Shown: positions 11,490-22,439, counted from the first letter of the stretch. The stretch: DNA of 64,000 nt from Polytrichum commune (GCA_950295325.1 OX485808.1:39454527-39518526); one strand, 5' to 3'. Translations and numbers: made by a program. The notes: a model not told the origin generated them from the sequence alone.

Positions 11490-11800
11490 CAACCTCTGTG
11501 AGGCCAATTCCACCACCCTTAAGCGTCCTAGTCCGGGTGATGGTCTTGAGAATCACATGTATCTATTACAACATTGAACCATGTGCAAGGTAATTTTCAT
11601 GTCCAAATGAACATGTATTGTCTCACTCATTGTACTTTATTAATGTTGGCTTCTTGGCTTGTGCTAGAGTTGGCTTTCTCAAGAGTCCAACCCGCGGCCG
11701 TGGCCACACATGCCTTTAAAGACATCCCCCTCGCAACCTTTGGCCTAACCTCCTTTGTCTCGTCATCGCGGGGGTCATCCACCTTCTCCATTAATAATGC
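11490..11800 (-). repeat. second copy of LINE leader, with 54-aa ORF (copy B)
   Basis: The minus strand at 11791-11627 encodes a 54-residue ORF with the core RGMSLKACVATAAGWTLEKA and the ending EANINKVQ, matching copy A at 10048-10227. Downstream of the stop both copies also share the nucleotides that read ACCCGGACTAGGACGCTTAA (complement of 11,515-11,545 and 9,935-9,965). The N-termini differ between the two copies. This is a tandem or truncated second copy of the LINE 5' end. Confidence 0.8.
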
Positions 11801-12125
11801 AAGTGATTTATTTGCACAATAAGATGCGAGTGTTCAAAAACACTGTTCTTAATAGTCCACCCCAATTACATTTACTAGCAAGCCACACCTCACACTACCT
11901 AGCCTAATAAGTCTAAAACTTACATATGCACTAGAATAATCTAAAATGCATAACTTGCCCTATGCTTAGTTTTAGTGATAATGTTCGATTTGGGCTAAGC
12001 TTTAGACCCCTAAACCCATTCCTCGGTAACCCAGCTTAAACCAACCATCCAGGTTCCCTTAAAGTTGACCTTCGCTTTCACCACTTCAATGAGCTGGTCT
12101 CGGCCCTTTCGGCTACTGAGATAAC
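11801..12125. other. spacer, no gene
   Basis: AT-rich spacer between leader copy B and the second minisatellite. Nothing coding is visible. Confidence 0.5.
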
Positions 12126-12468
12126 GAGCCTTGGGAGGCCCCTGGACTAGCAGTCCCGGCAGCAGTTGAGCCTTGGGAAGCCCCTGGACTAAGCAGTCCC
12201 GGCAGCAGTTGAGCCTTGGGAGGCCCCTGGACTAGCAGTCCCGGCAGCAGTTGAGCCTTGGGAGGCCCCTGGACTAAGCAGTCCCGGCAGCAGTTGAGCC
12301 TTGGGAGGCCCCTGGACTAAGCAGTCCCGGCAGCAGTTGAGCCTTGGGAGGCCCCTGGACTAAGCAGTCCCGGCAGCAGTTGAGCCTTGGGAGGCCCCTG
12401 GACTAAGCAGTCCCGGCAGCAGTTGAGCCTTGGGAGGCCCCTGGACTAAGCAGTCCCGGCAGCAGTTG
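12126..12468. repeat. 42/43-bp minisatellite, 8 units
   Basis: Unit starts at 12126, 12168, 12211, 12253, 12296, 12339, 12382 and 12425. Units alternate between 42 and 43 bp at first (GGACTAG versus GGACTAAG) and are then uniformly 43 bp. The unit contains GAGCCTTGGGAGGCCCCTGG and the core CAGTCCCGG, which is also present in the 67-bp minisatellite 1.1 kb away. Confidence 0.97.
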
Positions 12469-13560
12469 ATGAAATCAACACCAAACTAATTTCAACTCTA
12501 GTGCTTAATCAATTGCTCATCTAAGCCTCTTAACTAATGAATGCACACCTCCCACTAAATTAATCCAATCTAACCACTACTCATGAGCTTAGTCCAATGA
12601 CTCTAAGCTTCCCCTACTCATAAGAGGGATTAACTTCCTAACTTCACTATAACTAACTAATCCACACATAAGCCTCAAACTCTAAGAGCTCGCTCCCCTT
12701 GAGAGGATTTGAGAGGGAGAGCTTAACTACTTAACTTCACTAAAACTAATGACCCACACACATGGCTCAAGCTCTTAAGAGCTTGCTTTCTTGAGAGCAC
12801 TTGATGGAGAGAGTTGTAAATGAGAGAGAAAACACCTTAAGTAGCAAAGAGGGAGAGAGGGAGAGAGAGGTGAGGATAGGGTGAGAGGATTAGCACCTCC
12901 AATCACAATCCCTTAACCTTCACCTTCAAAGTAGGGACTAATCCCCTTCCACCAAGCTTCATTCTTCCTAAACTAACAAAGTGGATCCAAAAGTGGGCAT
13001 TTAACCCGCGGAGCTCACCTTGCCTCACCTTACCCCCTACTCACATAATCAAGGCATCCTCTTATTGAATTCAACCTTGAAATAATCACACAACACATTC
13101 TAAAGCCTAAACTTAAATCCAAACCACACTTCACTCTTTTTATGTTTTGTGAATAATCATAGCACATCAAAGTCAAACTAAAATTGGTTTCGAAGAGTTA
13201 ATCACCACATGTGGGCACCATTTTGGGCTCACAACCTCTTAAACCTTCTCCCCCTTAGTAGGACCTCATCCTCTCCGCTAACCCTTCAACCCCTAAACCA
13301 ACAAGAACACGTTTTAATTCAAACAATTAAATCAAAGGCACTTTCCCTTGCCTCATCAAACACTACTCTTCTAATCAAAACACCCCCTAATCTCACTAAG
13401 CTTCTAATTCACCATACAAAATGGCTTAAGGCCTAAACATAAATCCACACCAAGCCTCACTCTTTTTATACTTTTGATTGTTTCAATAACACTCCAATTG
13501 CAATTCTAATTAAATTCTAAATATAAAACAAATATGAGCACTCATTTTGGACTCATATAA
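12469..13560. repeat. duplicated AT-rich leader/spacer sequence
   Basis: No gene. The block at about 13,030-13,200 is repeated with divergence at about 13,340-13,500: both contain GCCTAAAC(T/A)TAAATCCA, then CACTCTTTTTAT. A purine-rich tract lies at 12,690-12,880. The motif CCAATCACAATCCC near 12,900 parallels CCAATCACAACC near 11,480, so this may be a third, older copy of the leader unit. Confidence 0.55.
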
Positions 13561-13671
13561 TTGGCGACCATCGGGGGATGGATCCCGAATCTCTTGCTTC
13601 GAAGGCACGTTGTCTTCAAACTAGATTTCGGTCAACCTTCTTCCGTGATTGGCTTCCAACAACGTGCGAAC

Positions 13672-14268
13672 TCATTGCTTCCTTAGGAGATTCCATTGCA
13701 AATTAGATCGATGTCTAGGCAACCTTTTATCGGAACTAGTAACATATTGGTCGTCCTCTTCATCCTCGGACGTTTCGATATAACATTGTTGGTACCCCAA
13801 TTGAATTCTAACTCCGTTTTGTACCCATAATGTCCAAATTTCACCCCAACATTTATATGGATCGCGAGACGCCCACTCTAGCTTCCGATGTCCAATTTGA
13901 ATTGGAACATCTACATAATTCCAATCTCCTTCGGGTACACAAACTTGCTCTTTTTTGGGTTCATACCAATCCATTGGTACATGAGGATAATCATTGAAAT
14001 CTTATCCAACCACAATCCCCGTTGACGTGGTCTTGAAGTGTAGAGGCTCCTCCAACTTCTCCATTTCCATGATAGCATCCTCATCTTGAGTTCCATCCAC
14101 ATGCACTAAACTCACGTCACACTCTTCCATACTATCTACCCAAGGGGTCAATCCCCCTAAAATCCACTCTTCCTCGGTGAGCACCTCACATGGTTCTAAC
14201 AAAGAATATTCCTCACTCCGTGACTCAAGAATGTCATTGCTCAAGCATGGATGGCGGGACATGATCAT
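13672..14268 (-). pseudogene. unrecognised acidic ORF with one in-frame stop
   Basis: A single minus-strand frame runs from ATG 14268 to a stop at 13672 (199 codons) with one internal TAA at 14004-14002. The protein is acidic in the first half (EEEWILGG, MEMEKLEEP) and has a W-rich second half (GDWNYVDVP, CWGEIWTLWVQNG) followed by an acidic patch SEDEEDD. I do not recognise the family. The neighbourhood and the single premature stop suggest a protein of a mobile element, but no catalytic motif is visible. Confidence 0.4.
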
Positions 14269-14289
14269 GATGTCGAATTACGTAGGCAA

Positions 14290-14350
14290 GACCCTATTGC
14301 TCCGAGCTCTGACCCTACTGCTCCGAGCTCTGACCCTGTTGCTGCCCGGT
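14290..14350. repeat. 21-bp tandem repeat, about 2.7 units
   Basis: Two near-identical 21-bp units of the form ACCCTA(T/C)TGCTCCGAGCTCTG are followed by a partial third. Confidence 0.8.
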
Positions 14351-17092
14351 GCTGGCTCCAAAAGCTTGCTGTGAAAGAAGACATCCTTCGAGAACCTTAA
14401 GCTTCAAGCAACCCTGAGCTTCAACAAGCCTTCACCCATCACCAATTGAACTCCAACATGCCATAAACGTCGCCCTCTGCCCTCACCGATTGAACTCCTT
14501 GGTTTTTTTGTTTTTTTTTTGTAGTGTTTTTTTGGAAACCCTTCCGCTTGGTTACAATTTTCTTGGTTTATTGCTTATCATTGCCATGGATTCACAGGGA
14601 CCTCCGCGAGACGGCATTCCCAACAATAGGATTCACATCCCCACTAGCAACCCTGCACCATTCTTTCCAAGTTTTCCACACCTGGCAATCAAATGCCGTT
14701 TCTCTTCCCTCACACCTTCATGCCTCAGCTTCCGGGTGGTGGGTTTGCACCTCCCATCCAGGGCACGCTCAGCGGCAACGCCGGCTTCTCGCCGGCCTCC
14801 CCGAAGCGGGTTTCACAAGAATGTGGCATAGACCAAACGAAGTCCACCAAGAAGCGGAGAGTGGCTTGGAAAAAACCAGAAATTGTGGAATTGGACGACG
14901 TGAAGGACGACGTCGATGTTCAGAAGAGCGCTTGGCATTTGTCGTAGCACGATGGTGGCGTATTCATTAAATTAACCTGATAAACGCATAACACGTCACA
15001 GCCGCGCCAAGTTCGTTCCCACGAAGAACCTACGGTTGTTTACGACCCTAGAGAGAGGGAATCTTTCACAAACACACACACAAGAAACACCAGAAACTAA
15101 AACAACACAAATCGGATTAAGAAAATCCGGGATATTACGGAAAGTATGGCACGGATATTTCCGCCTTTCCGGTAGTGGACCGAAGTAGGGAACACAACAC
15201 AGGGTATGGACAAGTTCCCACCCTAGAGTAGTAACAACAATAGACTCAGCGTCCTGAATCCATAGTAGAACAACTATATACACTCGATTCTAAGATTCCT
15301 TATTACGGGTCATGACTTCCGGGATAAGGTTTCCGCGATAGAGGTAGCGGATCTTACCTGTATTTCCACTATCCGCTAGATTTTCAACCGTGTCACAAGG
15401 ACCATAATTCTAGTGTTTTAGGCTAGAATGCTCAGAGGGACTTGGTAGTTGTTCATCAGGATTTCACCCTTTGGGTTGATTTCTTAGGGTTGTCTCCCTA
15501 TCTCCACTTCCTCCTTCTAACTACTACCCCCTTAGACTAGTGTTATAATGGGGGCAGCCCTCCCTCGGGAAGGTGTCCCACTCAAGTATCCGACGCGCGC
15601 CACCCCTTTTGACGGGGAAAAAAGTGGAGGTTGTTTTGGATCTACAAAACCAGTTTGATCCGGTTTCCGTGATGGCACAGTTTCCACTATACCACACGCG
15701 GAAACCAAATCCTCCCTCGAGAAAGGTGGAAACACAACATCTTCGCTCCTATCCTCATAATGGGTAGCTTGTGCTGTTCCACAGGGAACACATGATAGGA
15801 TCTAAGGTCTGTTGATTTCCGTGACGGCGGGGCTAACATAGGGATGGGGCTACCACGCCTACCATCTGCGGTGGGAACCAAACGCCAGTCGCGGCAAGTG
15901 CATGAGTGTTCTAGGCCAGTCTGTTACTGCTGATCGGTGTGATCCACCTCCAGGTCACGGCAAGCGGAAGGCGTAAACCAGAACTCTTCCCCTACTATTG
16001 GACAAGTTTATCCACTGCTGCTCATTGTCGGTCCCTAGTTGGACGGAGTAAGTGGGGAAGAACCTACCGTGTGTGTGGAAGTTCCCTTGTCCAACAACCC
16101 CACGGTGGGGTTCTTTCCCCTTGCTCAGCCAATCCTTTCCTCCTTTCCGCGCTTAAGATTCCTCCGCCCATCACCTGCTCACACAGGGGCGTTTCAACCA
16201 CACGCACCTCGGGGTATTACTGTCCCCCTGTCCTATCACGGAATACTAACCTAACCAACCTACACAATGATAGGAAATGGCGGAAAACTCGGAAACCTCA
16301 AGTAGGGGAAGGAGGGACCACTTGCATTACACATGTACTCAAGACTCAACTCAAACCGAAGGTGAAATAAAACATAAGGTCCGAATTGAACAAAAGAACA
16401 TTTGCATTGCAAAATGACGAGGGAAACACCGAAGTGCTTCCCCTCTTAAATCAACTAACACCCACGTGCCATGGTTTCCATGCTGGAAATCGCGGGCCAC
16501 GTGGTAGTCCTGACAATTTACCTCATTGAGAGGTCAAAACCCAAACAAAGAAAATGACGAGGCACACAACTCGGGGCCACCTAACTACTTGCCAAAACAA
16601 CCCAAAATAGAATCCTAACTAAAAACTACTCCCTATCCTTCCGCTTCTTCAGCTTGGCTTCCTTCTTGTTCATGCTTCCGCCCTTGTGACGGTCCGCTTT
16701 GTTCGTTGCCAAAGATGGAGCATGTGGTGGTGGCACTGACACCTCGTGTCCATCGGGTCCGGGAATCACTCCCACGCGGTTCACTGTCTCTACAACGTCC
16801 GGTGCCAGTGGTACGGACAGTTGGTTGTTCGGTGGAAATCCCGGAGCAAGAATTGCAAGTGGCGGCGGATCCTGGGCAACCACTTGGAAGTCCGAGACAA
16901 GGCTCGGCTCGGTGTTATCACCTCGGCCACGTGGCCATCACCCAGGGTTTCCTCTCCAACTGCGGCGGAAACTGGGGTGGCATTGGGAACTAACACCTCA
17001 TTGGTGGAAACCGGCAGGGCCGTGATCGCCGTGATGTCCTCCACCTAGTCCACCTCTTTCGCATGTTGGTTTCCACCTTCTACCGCGGCACC

Positions 17093-17329
17093 CTAAATTT
17101 CCACCATGTCATGAGGGATCAAATTGGAGTAGCTTGATGAGGACTCTTCTTCTTCCGATGACTCAACTACGACGGGGAACAACTCCGTGCAACTAGCAAT
17201 CAGGGCTTTCATTGCTTTCAAAGATGTGTCCATCTTACTCTCTTGATCCATGATGAAGGAACCATATTCGACCCGGAAACGTGGCCCGCATTCTTCAATT
17301 CCGCGTCGAACATTTTGGCTTTCCACCAC
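17093..17329 (-). CDS. unrecognised acidic ORF in the nested element (78 aa)
   Basis: A minus-strand frame from 17329 to 17093 with a Ser/Glu-rich C-terminal part (VVVESSEEEESSSSYSN). It lies just downstream of the larger ORF and in another frame, so it may be a further exon or the frameshifted continuation of that protein. No domain is recognised. Confidence 0.35.
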   Translation of the reverse strand: MVESQNVRRGIEECGPRFRVEYGSFIMDQESKMDTSLKAMKALIASCTELFPVVVESSEEEESSSSYSNLIPHDMVEI

Positions 17330-17364
17330 ACATTTCCCGGGATATCCACCACATCACTCACCTT

Positions 17365-18510
17365 TTATACCGTGAGGATGATATCCTTTACCTGCTTAAA
17401 AAGTTTCTCTCGCTCCGCCTCCAACTTCCGTACTCGCTCCGCGGTCTTCCGCTTTTCCGCAGTAAAGTGGTCCACCTTACGCTCCAGCTTCCGCAACCAG
17501 CGCGGATCTTGGATGGCCTCCTGTATTGCGGCAACCAAACTCTCCCGCGGAGGGTTGCCCATCAATTCCCCTACTTGTTGCATTTGCAGCTCATATTCTG
17601 CAATCCGGGACCGTACTCCCTCCAAGTCGCGGATAATGGAGTCCACCGGATTGTCCTCTAAGGGGAAGGTGGAGGTTCCACCTCCTACGGGCTTGGTGGC
17701 GGACCTGGTCCGTGTCGCACGATTTCCCAACATTAGTTTCCGCTTCTTGGTCACGGGCCACTCTTCGTTGCTCAACTCCACCACATCTTCCTCCTTCGAA
17801 CCCTCATGGCCCATCTCCGGCTCCAAGTCGTTAGTCTGGAGCTCCCGCATAAACTGATGCGATGTCCATTGGGTTTCTTCTTCGTCTGTGAGTAGGTTTC
17901 TGTGTGCGTAAAGGTGGAAGACGAAAGGCCCAATGTAGGAAGGTTGGCCGCGCTTAGTGTTGGTTGCCAACTTGTGTACCAACTCCCCAATGATGCTTCT
18001 CTAATCTACCACCTTCTTCTCGGAGTATGCAAGAAGTAAGGTGGTGGCAAGGGTAAGAGTGATGTTATAGGGCTTCTCCGGGCTAAAAATAGACACTAGA
18101 AAAGCTAACATCCTCCTTTCCCTCTCGTCTTTACAATCCTTCACAAAGTAGCCATACTTTGGGACCAACCTCTGGGAGAATTTGTTCATGGTACAATCCT
18201 CTCTCTTAGTGGCCATACCTTTCCCTCCCCACTTGAACCCGTAAACCCTACTCCACAATTCCGCATTCCACCTATCTGGTCGGCCCCGAATGGTGGAAGC
18301 CTAAACTTGGTCCACCTTCCCAGTGACCAACTTCCTCACCATCTCCTCACAGCGTACTCTCCAAGATTTTTCCCATAACCCGAGGCAGCCCATGCGCCTC
18401 AAGTCTGCCTCCAACTCATTGCTCTCCTCTCGACCAGTGGGGGTGACCACGTGCACCTTGCGAAGGGCTACCGGCTTGTCCGCGATCCTCTTCCGGGTTT
18501 GGGTTGCCAT
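17365..18510 (-). pseudogene. unrecognised protein of the nested element, with coiled coil
   Basis: From ATG 18510 one minus-strand frame runs to 17365 (382 codons) with in-frame TAG codons at about 18301 and 18001. Visible features are a basic N-terminus (MATQTRKRIADKP), a central segment with RWNAELWSRVYGFKW and KPYNITLTLATTLLLAYSE, IGELVHKLA, a basic KKRKLMLGNRATRTRSATKP patch, and a C-terminal coiled coil (WLRKLERKVDHFTAEKRKTA). The W...ILT...I...L architecture loosely resembles the 'putative plant transposon protein' (Transposase_32-type) domain found in plant retroelements, but this is an impression. No protease, RT or integrase motif is visible. Confidence 0.45.
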
Positions 18511-18959
18511 GGTGGTTGCGCCCGCCGTCGCCTATGCGGTCCGCTCCGCTCTAAGGTTTCCGAGTCGAAACGGAATTCCTAACACTAACTTAATTTGATG
18601 TTTTTAACTACTTTAAGGATTCTAATTTTTTTCCTCAATTCTAAATAACCTACCTAATAATTTACCTATAAAGTACTCTACTTATTATGTTTTCCTTGGT
18701 CAAACCTATTCTTTAAACTTAAAACAAGGGTACTTAAGATTTTAAGAAATTCCGGGCCGCTACAACATTGGAAGGACCGTTGGATCATCCAGTTGATTAG
18801 CATTCGTAGAGAAATGCATAGCACTTTCTTCGCAACCCCGAACCAAGTTGATGTTTGCTTCTTTTTTTGTGTATTGTTTTCCAACCCTAAATTGGTGGAA
18901 TTTCCGCATTCCTCTTCCCGTGCGGCCATCTCTTGTAAGATTCCAGATTTTTGAATTAT

Positions 18960-19375
18960 AGTACATTTACAGATTCTTGTTTACAGCTGATTAGAGCAAG
19001 TCTAGGATTTTAAGATTTCACATTGGTACAATTACAGATTTGCAGCAGTTTCACAGATTTCAGGTTGCTGCAGATTTCAGTTTCCAGCGTTCAGATTTAA
19101 GATTTTCAGATTTTCAGATTTCAGCAGATTTACAGGTTTACAGATTCCAGCACATTTACAGACTTCAGATTTCAGCAGATTTACAGGTTTATAGATTCCA
19201 ACAGATTTACAGACTTCAGATTTCAGCAGATTTACAGGTTTAGAGATTCCAGCAGATTTACAGATTTCAGAATTACAGATTTCAGGTTTACAGGAATACA
19301 TCAGTTTTAGGATTTCGGAATGCAGATATACAGATTTACAACAGTTTTACAGATTTCTTGTTGCTGCAGATTGCA
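18960..19375. repeat. CAGATTT-rich array with a 51-bp triplicated core
   Basis: The heptamer CAGATTT and variants recur throughout. Within it, a 51-bp unit beginning CAGATTTCAGCAGATTTACA is repeated exactly at 19115, 19166 and 19217. The array lies in the intron-like gap between two pieces of the Harbinger Myb-like gene. It gives spurious open frames on both strands because 51 is a multiple of three. Confidence 0.9.
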
Positions 19376-20108
19376 GTCTCTGTTTTTTTTTGGTCTTCAA
19401 ATTTCTTGAATTTTGCAACGGTGCTTCATTAATTTGTGTAATGTTATTGTTTCTTTTCGCCTTGCTCAATTTCTGTACATGATATCGGAGTTGTTTAGGC
19501 ATGTGTGTACTTGAAATTGCTTTCATTCAGGATTAGCAAAAAATTGGCGTCAGTTTTTGACTTGGAGAGGCTTCTTGCACTCCGGATTCATGTGTAGGTG
19601 TGGACAATTGGTCGCGGCTACACACGAAACTTGTTTCTATGTGCCCGGATTTTTCGAAAGATAGCGAGGTATGTCGCAAAAAGTGGAGTATCATCTACAA
19701 CGACTACAAGGAGGACAAGGCTTTGAACTTGAAGTCCGGTTCGCAACGTTCAGAGAAATGCCGTTGGTTTCAATTGATTGACGAATTCATATTTGACCGA
19801 GCGAACGTTGTGTCGCATGCGCACGCCAGTGCGGTGGGTGGAGATGGGGTGAAGTACACGACAACATCGGAAACGAATACCACGGAGCAAAATAGTGGGG
19901 AGAGCTCATCCAAATCGCCGGAATCCAAGCGGAAGAAGGACATGTTTATGGAGCGATGCATAGCTGAGATTCGTGAGAGTAGCAAGGATTTAATGGAGAG
20001 CTTGAAGGCCAACGATGACATAAATATGGTTTTACTTATGAGCATGCAAAAATGCATGCAGAAATTGGTAGACAAGCTGTAGGCAGTCACGTACTGCGTG
20101 AAATGTAA

Positions 20109-21398
20109 CTATTCGACGTCCATAGGGAACGTTTCTACTACGCAAGCCTTTGTCTTCGCTAGCCACAAGCTTCTAGCAATGCCATTTCTTCTTGTACACA
20201 ATTCCTTGAATGTCTTGCCATCTGTGCTCATTGAAATTTGAAACTCTCTTGCCGCCTCTTGTGACATGTATTCTAATGTGTCCCTAAAGTTCTTCTCAAT
20301 GCCAGCTAAACTTTGCAGTGTATGGTTGGCAACAGCAAGTCTCTCATGTGATGATGGCCCAAAAACTCTTCCTAGTGTCAATCCATTGTGCACCTCGTCC
20401 GGTGCCTCTTACATCCATTCGGTTTTCCAAAATTCATCTCCAAAAATGATGCATATGTTGTGTAGAACAAAGCATGTACTAACCAGTTCGGGCACATTTT
20501 TCAAATGCACGTCAATCCTCTTTAACATAATTCTCCACCTACCCTTTAGCATCCCGAAAGCCCGCTCAATGCACATGCGGGTGGAGCTCTGGACGAAGTT
20601 CGAATGGTATTCCTCTTGAGTCAACCCGTCCTTGTGTCCCCTATATGGCGCCAACATCTACGGGCGGCAAGGGTATGCGGCATCCCCAACCAAGGCATAT
20701 TGTGATAACTTTCCTGCCTCACAAAACTGACCAATTGCGGTCCTACCCCACAAGTTGGCATCATGCAATGAACCCGCCCAGCCTATGTCAAAATCCCAGA
20801 ACATGCATTTGCTAGACACCACACCCTGCAACAATATTAAATGAAATCCTTTTCGGTTGTAAGAATCTGCCGCGTGGAAGCGAGGTGCAACGATGGGTAT
20901 GTGTGAGCCATCCACTGCCCCAATCACATAAGATATTTGATGCAAGTTTTCAAATTCGCTAGCAAATTTCTCCATGGTAGACGTGGAAAGCCAACGTATG
21001 AATTTCTTCAATAAGACTGTTTTGATTGCACCAGTGAACTGGGTGACTGCCAATTGACTGGTTGAAAGGCCAATTCTATACAAATCGGCAATGGTTTGCA
21101 TGGAATTACCTGTGGCTAATCTGGAGATCGCCACCGCCACCTTTACTTGAACAGGAATTGCTGACCTCATGTTTGTGTCTTGTTTCAACAATGACGGTGC
21201 GAGCGTTGAACACAAATATTCAAATGTGGAGACGTCCATACGCATGCGTGCTTTGAATTCCCTGGCATTAAACGAGCCAAGAAGGTTTTGATAAAAAAAT
21301 CCCGGTTCTCCCATCCCTCTCTCATGAGCCCATAGACGTCGTGGCCGCCTTGCACACATTCTCCTCAATCCCTGCGCCGTGACCGTCACGCAACACAA
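20109..21398 (-). pseudogene. PIF/Harbinger transposase (DDE_4), two nonsense codons
   Basis: One minus-strand frame of 430 codons, from 21398 to 20109, contains a helix-turn-helix-like N-terminal part (GNSMQTIADLYRIGLSTSQL, about residues 97-116) and the DDE_4 nuclease motifs: YVIGAVDGSHIPIV (Asp at residue 163), GWAGSLHDANLWG (Asp 213), YALVGDAAYPCRP (Asp 239) and MCIERAFGMLKGRWRI (Glu 278). The enzyme would cut and paste the element. An in-frame TAG at 20660-20658 sits where a Trp is expected after AYPCRP, and a TAA at 20411-20409 follows EFWKTEWM. All catalytic motifs survive, so inactivation looks recent. Confidence 0.92.
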
Positions 21399-22023
21399 TT
21401 GTTACCAATGCCACAAAGAGATAACACACGCATCTCTCGACAAACTTTCCATCGTGCAAAGCAATGACATTTTAAACACCAACAAAATCACGAGCCTCCG
21501 GACGTCATCGTCCATATTTAGGGACTGTGAATGCAGAGCTAAGCACCCTAAACCCGAAGAATCGCAGCATAGAAAAGAGTTAACCCTGGAATTTCAGCAG
21601 GAACTAGTCTGCTGGCCGACTGCTACAGACCAGCAGAACCTTCCTTGCAGCTGCACAGGGCGGTGACTGTGTGCCTGCTGTGTGGCAGATCCAGCCTGCC
21701 GGCAGTGACGCGGCTGCCTCAGCCTACAGGTGTTTCCTAGCCTGTGCATGAAGTGTCGCTGCCACTCATGTGGCAGGCACCTAAACATACGTGTGCTCCT
21801 TAAATTTAGGGTAGAGTTTGAATTGGACTTAGGAACACTATATTGCTCAGGGTTGGATGAATATCCATATAGAATATTCATAACAAATGTGAGCTTTGTT
21901 GTATTATTATGTTTGGGGTTGAATAAATATGCATTTATTACACAATGTTTTGTAGGTTGTAGTGTCTATATTTTATTGACCATGCTAATAGTAGCCAACA
22001 TTCTAAATGATTTTTTAATGGAG
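21399..22023. other. Harbinger 5' flank and spacer
   Basis: No gene. The stretch 21,590-21,790 is GC-richer with many CTGC/GCAG words and may contain the right end of the Harbinger element, but no terminal inverted repeat could be matched to the left side. Confidence 0.4.
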
Positions 22024-22149
22024 TTGGTTTCAAGTGCTCTATCCAATGTGCTTTTATTGGTGAAGTTGGTCTCAAGTACTCTACCCCATATGCTTTTGTT
22101 GATGATTCTGGTGTCAAGTGCTCTACCCAATGTGCTTATGTCGACCAAC
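22024..22149. repeat. 42-bp tandem triplication
   Basis: Three diverged 42-bp units start at 22024, 22066 and 22108, each of the form (T/C)TGGT.TCAAGT.CTCTA. The period is a multiple of three, giving a 14-residue repeat in the plus frame, but I see no sign that it is translated. A hairpin follows at 22,239-22,268: TAATTTGAGA and TCTCAAATTA flank a 10-base loop. Confidence 0.8.
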
Positions 22150-22439
22150 CATTGATTTTGGGATACTAGGATTGATAATATATTTGAGATTATTGACAAT
22201 ATAGTTTCAGGCGACTTCACGTTATTGTGGTCCATATATTAATTTGAGATAAGAGCAAGTCTCAAATTAATGAATATAGTGTTGTAGTCATTGTTCAAAT
22301 GACAAAACCGGTTGTGCCAAGTCTACAGAGACTTTGTTTTAAGAGCATTGGAGGTTGCTTATGAGTTAGTTAGAAATGCTTGGGATTGTGACAAATGTGA
22401 TGAAGTGCCTCCTACTTATATATTAAGCTTGTCAAGCTT

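Larger units (their letters stand above)
14940..18764 (-). mobile_element. 3.8-kb element inserted into the Harbinger Myb-like gene
   Basis: The inserted DNA starts TGTCGTAGC at 14940 and ends GGGCCGCTACA at 18764, so it begins TG and ends CA as LTR elements do. The flanking pentamers are GCATT (14935-14939) and ACATT (18765-18769), a target duplication with one mismatch. Removing insert and duplication rejoins the host reading frame within one codon. Its genes are on the minus strand. I could not find two matching LTRs, so it may be a non-autonomous (LARD-like) element whose LTRs have diverged, or another class. The left 1.5 kb (15.1-16.5 kb) is GC-rich, dense in GGTTTCC/GGAAACC words, and has no convincing gene. 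Confidence 0.7.
14587..20082 (+). pseudogene. Harbinger Myb/trihelix-like DNA-binding protein, interrupted
   Basis: The N-terminal part (from ATG 14587, with a frameshift near 14680) is Pro/Phe/Gly-rich (FMPQLPGGGFAPP), then basic (STKKRRVAWKKPE), then acidic. It breaks in the codon after SAWH at 14939. The frame resumes exactly at 18770 with WKDRWIIQLISIRREM, an N-terminal trihelix helix. After an intron-like gap it continues at 19600 with VDNWSRLHTK...CRKKWSIIYNDYKEDKA, then FQLIDEFIFDRA and a C-terminal coiled coil, ending at 20082. In Harbinger elements this partner protein helps bring the transposase to the nucleus and the element ends. The last piece is intact; the gene as a whole is not. 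Confidence 0.8.
14587..21398. mobile_element. PIF/Harbinger DNA transposon with nested insertion
   Basis: Two convergent genes typical of PIF/Harbinger elements are present: a Myb/trihelix-like DNA-binding protein on the plus strand (pieces at 14587-14939, 18770-18846 and 19600-20082) and a DDE_4 transposase on the minus strand (21398-20109). Their stop codons are only 26 bp apart. The terminal inverted repeats and TTA/TAA target duplication were not located, so the given limits are only those of the coding parts. The Myb-like gene is split by another 3.8-kb element, and the transposase has two nonsense codons, so the element is inactive. Confidence 0.85.

Noticed and set aside
10558-12468. 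CRISPR-like arrays
   Set aside because: Both arrays are contiguous head-to-tail minisatellites with no unique spacers, in a plant genome.
13540-13590. Possible LTR end and primer-binding site (ATTGGCGACC)
   Set aside because: Resembles TTGGCGCC-type sites only partly and no matching LTR pair was found.
19040-19301. Overlapping frames on both strands with a 17-residue repeat
   Set aside because: Product of the 51-bp CAGATTT repeat; no independent evidence of translation.
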